The position numbers and the translations under genes are program-made. A stretch of DNA of 64,000 bases from Saprospiraceae bacterium (GTDB lineage: Bacteria > Bacteroidota > Bacteroidia > Chitinophagales > Saprospiraceae), in NCBI GenBank assembly GCA_016706365.1, contig JADJJU010000005.1, positions 352,059 to 416,058 on the forward strand, given 5' to 3'. Positions 19,255 to 29,054 of this stretch are shown here, piece by piece; positions within the stretch are counted from its first letter, which is position 1, and each line of letters starts with the position of its first letter. The notes below the pieces were generated by a model, which saw only the letters and a program-made list of their open reading frames with translations, did no database searches and was not told where the DNA came from.

Positions 19255-20700
19255 CTAATTTTTTGTAAATCCAAGACTCCCTATCCAGTGATCAGGTCCG
19301 GTCACTACAATATGGTAGTTTCCTTTGCCTAATACTTCCTTTGAAAATTTGCTAATCCTACTTTCATTTAACTCCAACTCCATCAGATTTCCCCGTGTTT
19401 TTTCAATTCCATTTTCTCCAAAAATTATGAATTTATAAGCCTCTGGATTTGAATCTGTCTGAATTTCAATAAACTTATCGTCCTTACTAATGGAGATTAA
19501 GGGCTTATGTATGTAAGATGTTGATGAGGAGGAATAATTTTTTCCAAACCAATTCATACCCCCTTTATTCAATACATTGTTTTCAAAATCAAAGAATGTA
19601 GCATGCTCCTGATGCGAGCCTTTGCCCCATGGAGTGGAGCAGGGAGTGGATACCCATGCAGGTTCCCAATATAAAACACCTGAAGCTCCGTTTGCAAGAG
19701 AGGCATGCGTCAGATCTACCAGCCATTTAAGCTGCATTTCAGGTGTGGGAGGATTGTAATCAGGATGAGGTTCATTTATAATGTTGGAGGCCCGGTCATT
19801 ATGCTCCAATGTCCACGGATATCCTGTTTCAAAAATAATAACTTGCTTGTCTGGATTCCTTTCCCGCATTTTGCGCACAATAGCGGCCGCTTCAGGAATA
19901 GTAGTTGGTTTATGCCATGCCCAATAATATGAGATTCCAATTATATCAAAATCCGTAATTCCGTGTTCAAGATATCCCTGTAGCAATTCTCTGGCTTCCT
20001 CGGGAGCTGCCATATGAAGCGCAATCAGGATTTTTTGTCCACTTGCTTTTTCAAAATCTCTGACCGCCTTAATACCAACATTAAACAATTCGGAGTTGCG
20101 TTTCCAATCCAGAGTATTTAATGAATCATCAAGCGGAGAAAGGAGAATGCCTTTATTTGTTTCGTTTCCTATTTGCACCATTTCCGGAATGAGTTGTATT
20201 TTTCCTAATGCTTCAAGTGTACTATAAATATAATTATACAGGGAGTCTTTTAATACAGGAAGATTGTCTACAACCGGTAACCAGGCTGCAGGAACTCTTT
20301 GTTTCTGTGGGTCCGACCATGTATCAGATAAGTGGTAGTTTAATAAATTCATCATTCCTGCTTTCTTACTTCTGTGTAGGGTTCTTTTGACATCCTCAAA
20401 GTCAGAATAGCGTTTTCCCTGATTAAGTGTATCGTACCAGGAGGGTGTATGCCAAAGTCTTACCCTTGTCAAATTGCATTTGTAATCAGCGAATATTTGG
20501 AAGGGATCTTTTTCACGGCCTTTGTCTTTATACTTAGTACCACAATCTTCCATCTCATTTATATATGAATTATCTGCACCCAGGTATATGATAGGTTTCT
20601 CTTCATTTACTGCCCTTTCTCCCTCGATTTGAATTTGAGAAGTACAGTCAGGAGTGGCTATAGTAAAAATAGCTATGAATATCAAATAAAGCATTCTCAT
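19255..20700 (-). CDS. GH53 endo-beta-1,4-galactanase (first of two)
   Basis: 481 residues. Signal peptide 1-22 (ends CTSQ). The GH53 TIM barrel starts IIYLGADNSYINEMEDCG. Acid/base E180 lies in QIGNETNKGIL and nucleophile E291 in VIIFETGYPWT. Other family signatures are VRLWHTPSWYD, NYHLSDTWSDPQKQRVPAAW and YWEPAWVSTPCSTPWGKGS. A short C-terminal beta domain ends the protein (no T9SS domain seen). It cleaves beta-1,4-galactan side chains of pectic rhamnogalacturonan I in the periplasm or outside. A paralogue of the same length lies 46 bases upstream on the same strand (20747-22150), probably one operon. Confidence 0.94.
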   Translation of the reverse strand: MRMLYLIFIAIFTIATPDCTSQIQIEGERAVNEEKPIIYLGADNSYINEMEDCGTKYKDKGREKDPFQIFADYKCNLTRVRLWHTPSWYDTLNQGKRYSDFEDVKRTLHRSKKAGMMNLLNYHLSDTWSDPQKQRVPAAWLPVVDNLPVLKDSLYNYIYSTLEALGKIQLIPEMVQIGNETNKGILLSPLDDSLNTLDWKRNSELFNVGIKAVRDFEKASGQKILIALHMAAPEEARELLQGYLEHGITDFDIIGISYYWAWHKPTTIPEAAAIVRKMRERNPDKQVIIFETGYPWTLEHNDRASNIINEPHPDYNPPTPEMQLKWLVDLTHASLANGASGVLYWEPAWVSTPCSTPWGKGSHQEHATFFDFENNVLNKGGMNWFGKNYSSSSTSYIHKPLISISKDDKFIEIQTDSNPEAYKFIIFGENGIEKTRGNLMELELNESRISKFSKEVLGKGNYHIVVTGPDHWIGSLGFTKN

Positions 20701-20746
20701 TCGGTATCAGGATTTAATTTCAGGATGAAACTGATTGAAGTAGTAT

Positions 20747-22150
20747 CTAAGGTATTACAAATTTGTGTGAAGCAATCCAGTTTTCGGGACCGGAAACAAT
20801 AATTGCATACCATCCGGGAATCAAATTTGAAGCCGTCCATCTATACCCATTTGGATGTAAAGGAAGGGAGCTTATTTTTCCGGATTCTATGGTTTGACCT
20901 GCGCCACCCACTATTCTGAATTCCAGTTGGGATACATTTGAGATGGATTCATTAATGGCAATATCAACATATCCGAGATTTCCTGAGAACTGAATATTGG
21001 GATTGATTTCAGGCTCAAAGATGGATGTGAGATAGTTTTCTTCCAGCCATCCTATTCCACCATTCAATTGCAGATTGTTTTGGAAATCAAAGAAAGTCGC
21101 ATTTTCCTGATGAGAGCCGGTTCCCCACTGAGTTCGACAGGTAGATGAAACCCAGGCCGGTTCCCAGTAGATGACACCGGTGCCTCCGTTTTTGACCACT
21201 TCTTTTGTCAGATCTACCAACCACTTTTTCTGATTTTCAGGATTGATGGGAAGATAGGAAGGATGAGCTTCATTCATGGTGTTATTAGCATTGTCAGCAC
21301 TTGAAGTAGTCCATATATATGCTGTTTCAAAAATCATTACTTGTTTTGTGGGATGTTGATTGCGAAGATTCTTGATGATAGTACCTGTCTGAGCTATCGT
21401 TGTCGGCTTATGCCACTGCCAGTAATAGGACATTCCTATGATGTCAAAATCCGTCACTCCATTATTGATAAATCCACTCAAAAGCCAGTTTACTTCATCC
21501 GGATCTGCTAAATGCAGAGCAACAAGAACGGATTGATTTCTCGTCGTCTCAAAAGCGCGAACTGCTGAGATTGCAGAGTTGAACAACTGGGCATTTCTTG
21601 GCCAGTTAAGTGTCCACTTTGAATCATCGGCAGGGGAGAGGAGGATTCCTTTATTTGTTTCATTTCCTATTTGCACAATTTCAGGTGTCAAGCCTTCCTG
21701 ATGTAGTTGATCAAGTGTATTATAAATGTAATTATAAAGAGAATCCTTCAGTACGGGCAGATTATTGACGACAGGAAGCCAGGCATTTGGCACTCTTTGT
21801 TTGCCGGGATCAGCCCAATTATCAGATAAATGAAAATCAAGAAGTACAGCCATTCCTTCAGCTTTAGCTCTTCCAATTGATTTTTTTACATCTTCAAAAT
21901 CAGAATAACGATTTCCTGCATTAAGATTGTCATACCACGAAGGAGTATGCCAAAGCCTCAATCGAACAAGATTGCATTCATGATCGGCGAATATCTGGTA
22001 AGGATCCTTGACAATGCCATTTTCCTTGTACACTTCTCCACAATCCTCCATTTCATTCACATAGGAGAGATCTGCACCCAGATAAATAGTCTGAGATGCA
22101 AGCTTAAACTGAACCAACAATATAATTGCCAAAAAGAAGATACTACGCAT
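20747..22150 (-). CDS. GH53 endo-beta-1,4-galactanase (second of two)
   Basis: 467 residues. Signal peptide ends KLASQ. It aligns along its whole length with the next gene: TIYLGADLSYVNEMEDCG, VRLRLWHTPSWYDNL, DFHLSDNWADPGKQRVP. Acid/base E164 is in QIGNETNKGIL and nucleophile E275 in VMIFETAYIWT; YWEPAWVSSTCRTQWGTGS follows. The pair is clearly a tandem duplication that has diverged well, so the enzymes may differ in chain length or branching tolerance (inference). The C-terminal 90 residues are a small beta domain without a sorting signal. Confidence 0.94.
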   Translation of the reverse strand: MRSIFFLAIILLVQFKLASQTIYLGADLSYVNEMEDCGEVYKENGIVKDPYQIFADHECNLVRLRLWHTPSWYDNLNAGNRYSDFEDVKKSIGRAKAEGMAVLLDFHLSDNWADPGKQRVPNAWLPVVNNLPVLKDSLYNYIYNTLDQLHQEGLTPEIVQIGNETNKGILLSPADDSKWTLNWPRNAQLFNSAISAVRAFETTRNQSVLVALHLADPDEVNWLLSGFINNGVTDFDIIGMSYYWQWHKPTTIAQTGTIIKNLRNQHPTKQVMIFETAYIWTTSSADNANNTMNEAHPSYLPINPENQKKWLVDLTKEVVKNGGTGVIYWEPAWVSSTCRTQWGTGSHQENATFFDFQNNLQLNGGIGWLEENYLTSIFEPEINPNIQFSGNLGYVDIAINESISNVSQLEFRIVGGAGQTIESGKISSLPLHPNGYRWTASNLIPGWYAIIVSGPENWIASHKFVIP

Positions 22151-22647
22151 TATCAGTTTATTGGAGTCAGGAAATCATTTGTTCAAATATCCATGATTTA
22201 TACGTAAAAACAAAGAGATAGGACGGAAGATTGTGTAAACAATACACTAACGAGTTAATTGTATAAGAGAAGATTGTGGATAACAGTTTACAGTAAAGTG
22301 TAAAATGTAAACTTGGATTGTTTTTGTTCTCCCAGATTGGCGGTTACCGGAATTTCTCATTTCCACTGCTCCTTCACTTTCGGATGTTCGTGTATAGATA
22401 GACGCAAGGTATTGCGTCTCTGCGTGCACCATTTTACCAAGCTGATAGCTCATCAACTGGCTGTTTACTAAACTTCTCAACTCCTCAAATCCTAAACTCC
22501 AATGCTATTCGTGTAGGGGCAGACGCAAAATTTTGCGTTTCTAAGTACTTAATCCCCGGCTGTTAACTAAACGGCTAAACGACACAACCGGCTGTTCAAC
22601 AGGCTTATATCGATTAACCGATTAAACAATTAACCGGCCACTACTAC
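22151..22647. repeat. Non-coding stretch with palindromes and word repeats
   Basis: No gene is supported. Two palindromes stand out: AGACGCAA/TTGCGTCT (22400-22407 / 22412-22419) and ACGCAAAATTTTGCGT (22523-22538), the latter preceded by GTAGGGGCAG. Around them are blocks that begin GGCTGTT and are filled with CTAAACT- or ATTAACCG-type words (22440-22500, 22557-22640). Confidence 0.6.
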
Positions 22648-24492
22648 CTACTTTCTAAGATCCATCACCAGCGCACTTTTGCCATTAACCTGAATAGGTT
22701 TTTTCAAATCAAATGATTGATCACCCAAAATGTCTTTGCCGGTTTTGAATTGCTTAATTCCTTCGGCAAATCGTTCAGTATTTATGGTTTGTGCCTCCGG
22801 ATTGTTATTGATGACTACCATAACCGTTTCAGATTCTGTGTATCTAAAGTAGACATAGACATTATTATCAGGTAAGAAATGAAGCAATTTACCTTCGTGG
22901 ATAGCCTTGCTTTGCTTTCTCCAGCTCATTATTTTTTTTGTGAAGGCATGGAATTTTTCCTGTTCAGCAGTTCTGCCTTTTGCATCAAAGGCATTAATCG
23001 AATCAGCAGCCCATCCGCCCGGAAAATCTCTTCGGATATCACCATCGCCTTTAGACTTATCACCTTCCATTCCAATTTCAGATCCATAATAGATCTGTGG
23101 AATTCCTCTTGTTGTCATGATGAGGGTCATGGCCAGGCGATATTTATCAAAATCATTTTTATACACTTCATTGATCCGGCGTGTGTCATGATTTTCTGTA
23201 AAAACCAGCAATTTCATGGGATCAGGATACAGAAAATCATTGGTAAAATTTTCATACACTTTGATAATACCTTTGTCCCAGGATGCTTTGTCCTCATTAA
23301 AAACCTCCACAATCGCATCGTGCAAAGTAAAATCCATTACGCTGGGAAGGTTTGAATTATAGCTCTGAATAGCACCGATTTTACTGTCTTTTTGCCAATA
23401 AGCCATTTGAGCCTGGTCATGCATCCATACTTCACCGACTATGTTAAAATGAGGATATTCATCTGTAATCGCTTTTGTCCATTTTGCAATAGCATGTTTA
23501 TCATTATAGGAGTATGTATCCACACGATATCCTCCCAGATCCGCGTATTCTATCCACCAGATTGCGTTTTGGATGAGGTATTGCAACATGATAGGATTTC
23601 TTTGGTTGAGATCGGGCATCGAACGGACGAACCATCCGTCCATACATTTTCTGGTATCAAGTTCACTGGCATTCTGATCAAACTGAGTGGTCATTCTGTA
23701 GTTTGACTGAGCAAATCCGGGATGCTGATTAATGAAGTCATAAGTGGGCATGTCTTTGATCATGTAATGATGCAAGCCCCAGTGATTGGTCACATAGTCC
23801 TTGATCAGCTTCATCCCTCTTTTCTTCATTTCTGCAGAGAGCCTTTTGTAATCTTCGTTACTTCCATATCTGGGATCGATTTTGTACACATCAGATTGAG
23901 CATATCCATGATAAGAATACCTTCCATCATTATCTTCACACAAAGGAGTACTCCAGATAGCCGTGACACCCAGATCTTCAAGATAATCCAGATTATTTAT
24001 TATTCCCTGAATATCACCTCCATGTCTGCCACCGGCGTTATTTCTATCAGGTTTTTCAGTTGTAGATGCATGCTCATCATTTTTTGAATCCCCATTTGCG
24101 AACCTGTCCGGCATAATCAGGTACATAACATCCGAAGCATCAAAACTCTTTCTCCATCTGGAATCAGGTTCTCTTTTTAGAATAGGATAATTGATTTCCT
24201 GAGCAATTTTACCATCTTTTTTAAACCTGAAGGTATAAGTAGCAACAGCGGCATTTCGGGTTTCCACTGTCGCAAAAATGTAGTTTGAATTGTCTGTTTT
24301 TAAAACAGATTTGATGACCAGTGGAGAATCGGTTTCTATTTGAAGGCCTGAAATATTTTGACCATAAAACACGATTTGAATTTCAGATGTGTGCATGTCT
24401 GCCCACCAGTTTGGGGGCTCAAATTTGCTTATCTGTGCATAGCTGCAAAAGTAGAAACAACAAACTGTCAGAATGGTGAGGCATATTTTCAT
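22648..24492 (-). CDS. GH13 cyclomaltodextrinase/neopullulanase-like enzyme
   Basis: 614 residues. Signal peptide 1-19 (ends CSYAQ). An N-terminal cyclomaltodextrinase-type beta domain (FEPPNWWADMHTSEIQIVFYG in parts) covers about 20-120. The GH13 barrel begins VMYLIMPDRFANGD. Catalytic residues are nucleophile D325 (GYRVDTYSY), acid/base E354 (IVGEVWMHD) and D436 (FTENHDTRR). DYVTNHWGLHH and GIPQIYYGSEIG are further GH13 signatures. A C-terminal beta domain follows. The likely role is cutting cyclodextrins, maltodextrins or pullulan in the periplasm after SusCD import, like SusA of Bacteroides. No sorting domain was seen. Confidence 0.92.
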   Translation of the reverse strand: MKICLTILTVCCFYFCSYAQISKFEPPNWWADMHTSEIQIVFYGQNISGLQIETDSPLVIKSVLKTDNSNYIFATVETRNAAVATYTFRFKKDGKIAQEINYPILKREPDSRWRKSFDASDVMYLIMPDRFANGDSKNDEHASTTEKPDRNNAGGRHGGDIQGIINNLDYLEDLGVTAIWSTPLCEDNDGRYSYHGYAQSDVYKIDPRYGSNEDYKRLSAEMKKRGMKLIKDYVTNHWGLHHYMIKDMPTYDFINQHPGFAQSNYRMTTQFDQNASELDTRKCMDGWFVRSMPDLNQRNPIMLQYLIQNAIWWIEYADLGGYRVDTYSYNDKHAIAKWTKAITDEYPHFNIVGEVWMHDQAQMAYWQKDSKIGAIQSYNSNLPSVMDFTLHDAIVEVFNEDKASWDKGIIKVYENFTNDFLYPDPMKLLVFTENHDTRRINEVYKNDFDKYRLAMTLIMTTRGIPQIYYGSEIGMEGDKSKGDGDIRRDFPGGWAADSINAFDAKGRTAEQEKFHAFTKKIMSWRKQSKAIHEGKLLHFLPDNNVYVYFRYTESETVMVVINNNPEAQTINTERFAEGIKQFKTGKDILGDQSFDLKKPIQVNGKSALVMDLRK

Positions 24493-24722
24493 AAGGTGTG
24501 AGAATTGGAAGCAGATAAGAATGATTTGTGTTAATGTAAATCAAACACAAAGTACATAAAAGGCCAAAAAAGAGCGTTCATTTCTACAGGTTTTTGAGAA
24601 TTGCAAAGGGAATTAATATTCATTATTGAATAGATCCTTAATTTTAAATGCAGCACTAATGTGGAGAAGGTAAATAATACATAACTTTACCAAAACTATT
24701 TTTCACCAAACCAAATGATCAA

Positions 24723-27700
24723 ATGATTCGATTCAGCCAAATTTTATTGTTTATTGCATTCATCTCACAGGGGCTTGTATCTGCGCAAGCGGGAGATAAA
24801 GAAGCCAGATTATTGCGATTTCCGGCAGCTTACGGCAATCAGGTTGTCTTTACGTATGCCGGTGATTTATATTCTGTTCCACGCAGTGGCGGTGTTGCCC
24901 GCAAATTATCCAACCACTCAGGTATGGAGATGTTTGCAAAATTCTCACCTGATGGAACTCAGATAGCATTTACAGGCCAGTATGATGGTAATACTGAAGT
25001 GTATGTGATGCCTTCTACCGGCGGTGAACCCAAAAGAATTACTTATACCGCTACTTTGGGTAGAGACGATGTATCTGATAGAATGGGTCCCAATAATATA
25101 GTAATGGACTGGACTCCTGATGGAAAGGAAGTAGTTTACAGGACAAGAGCTACCACTTTCAATGCATTTAAAGGTAATTTGATGAAAGCCCCGGTGAGTG
25201 GTGAATTATCTGCAAGGATTCCACTCAGCTATGCCAGCTGGGCTTCATATCACAATGATGGAAAAACATTGTTTCACAACAGAGTTTTCAGAGAATTTCG
25301 CACATGGAAGTATTACAAAGGTGGGCAGGCAGATGATATTTGGATGATTGATTTGACCAATGGTAAAACAGAAAATCTAAGCAACAATGCAGCTCAGGAT
25401 ATTTTCCGATGTATTACAATGATAAGGTCTACTATTGTTCAGACAGAGACAGGATTATGAACTTATTTGAATATGATCTGAAGAGTAAGCAAACAAGAAA
25501 AATCACCCAGTTCACAGAATATGATGTAAAATTCCCAAGCTTGAATGGGGATTTAATTGCATTTGAGAATGGAGGATATGTCTACTTATATGATTTGAAA
25601 ACAAATCAACAATCCAAAGTCAGTGTGCAAGTGCAGGAGGATTTCGCTGTAGGACGCAACAAGCAAATGGATGCTACAAAAAATATCAATGGAATTGGCA
25701 TTGCTCCTGATGGGGCTCGCGCTATTTTATCAGCCAGAGGAGACATTTTCACGGTGCCTGCAAAAAATGGAGTTGTAAGAATCTGACTCAATCCAGTAAT
25801 GCCCACGACAGAGATATGGCATGGTCACCTGATGGAAAGTGGATTGCTTATGTTTCTGATAAAAGTGGTGAAGATGAATTGTATGTTCAAAAACAAGATG
25901 GGTCTGAACCGGCAACGGCTACTCTCTTCTGGAGGAGGACCTTATAAATACAGATCATTGTGGTCACCGGACAGCAAAATGATTTTGTTGTCAGACAGGT
26001 CACAAAACTTATACTACTATGATGTACAGTCAAAAAAGAAAACCAATGTAATCTATTCCGGTGCCGGGGAAATTACAGATTTCAGTTGGTCACCTGACAA
26101 TAAATGGATTGCATATACGGATCCAAGTCAGAGAGGTACGAACCGGATCCACCTGTATAATTTAGCAGATAAATCCAATCGTCCGGCAACTGATGAGTGG
26201 TACGATGCATTTAACCCGAGATTCAGCCCGGATGGCAAGTATTTATATTTTGTTTCCACCAGAGATTACAACCCGGTTTATTCAAACACAGAGTGGAACC
26301 ATGCATATGTTGATATGGCGAAAATTTATGTTTTGCATCTCAGCAATGCAACTCCTTCGCTTTTCAAAAACGAAAATGATGAGGTGAATGCCTCAGCATC
26401 AGAAACACCAAAGAAAGAAGCACCTGCAACTGAGTCAAAAGCATCCTCAAAAGACAAACCTGGAGCAAAGCCTGAACAAACGAAAGAACCGGAAATGTCC
26501 GTGAAAGTTGATTGGGATGGGATTCTAAACAGGGTAGAGGCACTTCCTCTGGATCCCGGTAATTATTTTGGACTGCAACCGACTAAGGATGGATTGTACT
26601 ATAGATTTGCAGGATTCAATAAACCGGGTACTGTGAAGTATATGGAAATGAAGGACAAGAAAGAAAAATCAATCGGTGCTTTTGGTACTTTTATTTTATC
26701 GCAGGATCAGAAAAAAGTATTGGTAAGCAAAGGTCCGGTTTATTACATCGAAGATGCTCCAAAAGGAGAACTGGATCCAAAGAATAAGCTTGATATGAGC
26801 GATGTGAAAATGACGGTGGACCGCAAAGCGGAATGGTCACAGATTTATTTCGAATCCTGGAGACAAATGCGTGATTTCTTTTATGATCCGGAGATGCATG
26901 GTGTGGATTGGACAAAAATCAGAGATAAATATGCTGCATTACTACCTCACGTAAATCACAGAAATGACCTTACATATCTGATCGGTGAAATGATTGGAGA
27001 ATTGAATGTTGGGCATGCTTATGTCAATGATGGAGACAGACCTGACAGAGAAATTGTTTCTATGGGTCTTTTGGGTGGTGCTTTTGAAAGGCACAGTTCC
27101 GGATTTTATCAAATCAAAAAAATTCTGAAAGGCGCTTCCTGGTCTTCCAGTCTCAAATCTCCTTTGAATGAAATTGGTTTGAACATTAAGGAAGGCGACT
27201 TCATCATCGCTATCAATGGCAATTCTGTAAAGACCATGTCCAATATTTATGAAGGGCTGATAGGAAAAGCAGGTGTAATGGTGGAGCTGACTGTCAATTC
27301 TCAGGCATCGGAAACCGGTGCAAGAAAGGTATTTGTCAAACCTGTTTCTAATGAATCAGAATTGTATTACACTGATTGGATTCAGACAAATATTGAAAAA
27401 GTCAATACTGCTTCCGGAGGTAAAATCGGATACATTCATGTTCCTGACATGGGGCCGGGCGGACTAAGTGCCTTTGCAAGATACTTCTATCCTCAACTTG
27501 AGAAGGATGCTCTCATCATAGATGACAGAGGCAATGGAGGTGGAAATGTTTCGCCCATGCTGATCGAGCGTCTGAGAAGAGAATTGGTATTTGGAAATTC
27601 AGTTCGTAATGGAGATCAGGCAACAACACGCCCTGCACAGATCCACCTGGGCCCGAAAGTCTGTCTGATTGATCAATATTCTGCATCTGATGGGGATCTT

Positions 27701-28030
27701 TTCCCTTATCAGTTTAAGCATTATAAAATAGGCAAAGTTATCGGACAACGGAGCTGGGGTGGAGTTGTAGGTATCCGTGGAAGTCTTCCTTTTGTGGATG
27801 GAGGAGACCTTCGTAAACCTGAATTTGCTCATTTTGATCCTGTGACCAATGAGTTTGTCATTGAAGGTTATGGCGTTGATCCTGATATCGAAGTAGTAAA
27901 TGATCCTTACCAGGAATATATGAATAATGATACTCAGCTGAATCGCGCAATAGAAGAATTACTTAAGGAATTGAAAGAGAATCCGGCTAAGAAATTGACG
28001 ATTCCTCCTTTCCCGAAGAAGAATAAGTAA
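24723..28030 (+). pseudogene. Tricorn-like S41 family protease, three frameshifts
   Basis: Joined, the pieces give about 1100 residues, the normal size for tricorn homologues. Order: signal peptide (ends GLVSAQ); two TolB/WD40-like propeller parts (FAKFSPDGTQIAFTG; MAWSPDGKWIAYVSD; LWSPDSKMILLSD); a lysine- and glutamate-rich linker near 26390-26490; a PDZ domain (LNIKEGDFIIAINGNSV); and an S41 domain (IIDDRGNGGGNVSPM; serine in YSASDGDLFPY; RSWGGVVGIRG). Lesions: a T4 run at 25402-25405 one base short, an A-run near 25778 one base short, and one extra base near 25925 (ATLSGGGPYKY is restored when removed). The regular pattern suggests sequencing errors. The family trims peptides or degrades misfolded secreted proteins. 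Confidence 0.88.
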
Positions 28031-28092
28031 AATGCAGAGGCATAAGGCGTAAGTGTTAAGGCGTAAGTATTTTGGAATCAAAGATTTGAAAG

Positions 28093-28125
28093 AGCCCCGG
28101 ATTGCACTGTAGTTCGGGGTTTTTA
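28093..28125 (+). terminator. Terminator after the tricorn-like gene
   Basis: AGCCCCG near 28093 pairs with CGGGGTTTTT near 28115-28125, about 65 bases after the stop, with a T-run after the stem. Confidence 0.7.
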
Positions 28126-28128
28126 GTT

Positions 28129-28168
28129 GAGTAGTAAGTAGTAAGTAGTAAGTAGTAAGTAGTAAGTT
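28129..28168 (+). repeat. Heptamer array GTAGTAA (left flank)
   Basis: About five copies of GTAGTAA in tandem, grading into AAGTTTT words, immediately before the end of the four-helix-bundle gene. The opposite flank (28656-28698) carries the heptamer TTATTAC, whose reverse complement is GTAATAA, so the arrays are inverted around the gene. Confidence 0.9.
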
Positions 28169-28175
28169 TTAAGTT

Positions 28176-28541
28176 TTAAGTACTAAGTTTATTAGAAGAA
28201 ATGGATTTGATGAAGCCACGAATAATTTTAGATACTTCTTCTGCTTGTTCTAAAAGCAATGTTTTTTGTTCCGTTTGTATGTAGTTTAGTTTCAATGCTA
28301 AGTGGAGCATGGATTTCACTTCACTGCAAGACGCAATTGCAATGTATAAGAAGCGGGAAAAATCAGCATTACTACTTCTATCAAAACCTTCCGCTATATT
28401 ATTTGAGATTGAAACTGCTGCTCTGCATATTTGGTCTTTAAATCCAAAGTCTTTAAGTTTCGAAAAAGTAGCATATACATTTACCGCTAATTCCTGAGCT
28501 TTTTGCCAGGCAATAATATCTTCAAATTTTTGTATTGCCAT
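28176..28541 (-). CDS. Four-helix-bundle protein (S23/IVS and Avd-like superfamily)
   Basis: 121 residues. The pattern FEDIIAWQKAQELAVNVYATF, DQICRAAVSISNNIAEGFDR, DFSRFLYIAIASCSEVKSML and a final long helix is diagnostic of the four-helix-bundle proteins encoded in 23S rRNA intervening sequences and of Avd, the accessory protein of diversity-generating retroelements. No reverse transcriptase or rRNA lies nearby, so this is a solitary member. Such proteins form basic pentamers that can bind nucleic acid; the solitary versions have no settled function. The gene sits between two inverted heptamer arrays. Confidence 0.9.
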   Translation of the reverse strand: MAIQKFEDIIAWQKAQELAVNVYATFSKLKDFGFKDQICRAAVSISNNIAEGFDRSSNADFSRFLYIAIASCSEVKSMLHLALKLNYIQTEQKTLLLEQAEEVSKIIRGFIKSISSNKLST

Positions 28542-28655
28542 AGATTTTAATTAGTTAAGTTTAGTAGATCATTACTTCTCCCTTATGCCCTGTTTCTTGA
28601 CTAACTCCTTATGCCTAACTCCTATGACTTTTGTCTTATCCTTACTACTTTTGGC

Positions 28656-28698
28656 TTACTTATTACTTATTACTTATTACTTATTACTTATTACTTAA
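28656..28698 (-). repeat. Heptamer array TTATTAC (right flank)
   Basis: Six copies of TTATTAC in tandem, ending inside the stop region of the small cysteine-rich gene. It faces the left array in inverted orientation across the four-helix-bundle gene. Confidence 0.9.
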
Positions 28699-28844
28699 CT
28701 CTTCTTCTTCCCCGGACATCTCCCGCATCTCTTGCCTTCCTTGAATTTTTTGCAACACTTCTTTTTGTCCTTTTTACCTTGTACCACGGGGAGCGATATA
28801 AAGCAAGAACTCATTTGAAAAGGAAGTATTTCCGTCTGACGCAT
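28695..28844 (-). CDS. Small basic cysteine-rich protein
   Basis: 49 residues from ATG 28844, or 39 from ATG 28814. The C-terminal half is very lysine-rich with paired cysteines: KKDKKKCCKKFKEGKRCGRC then PGKKKS. The N-terminal part (MSSCFISLPVVQG) is hydrophobic but too short for a confident signal peptide. I do not recognise a named family. The charge pattern and cysteine pairs suggest metal or nucleic-acid binding (inference). Its stop abuts the heptamer array. It could be a real short gene or the remnant of a longer one; two in-frame ATGs and the biased composition favour a real gene. Confidence 0.4.
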   Translation of the reverse strand: MRQTEILPFQMSSCFISLPVVQGKKDKKKCCKKFKEGKRCGRCPGKKKS

Positions 28845-29054
28845 ATTGTATTATTTGGACGTAGTCTAAATTGAAACAAATATACGATGACAAGTAATGT
28901 GGGCAAATTTTGGGCGGCAGAAAATAGAGGATTTATAAAATATGACTTTCAGCTTACAAAGGAAGGAGGACGTCATTGTGAAATAAACAATACGACGCCT
29001 CTGTTAAATAGAAGAATATCAGTCAGTGAGACTGAGAATTATTGACTCTTATAC

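Noticed and set aside
28176..28541. Four-helix-bundle gene as part of a diversity-generating retroelement
   Set aside because: No reverse transcriptase, template repeat or variable repeat is seen nearby.
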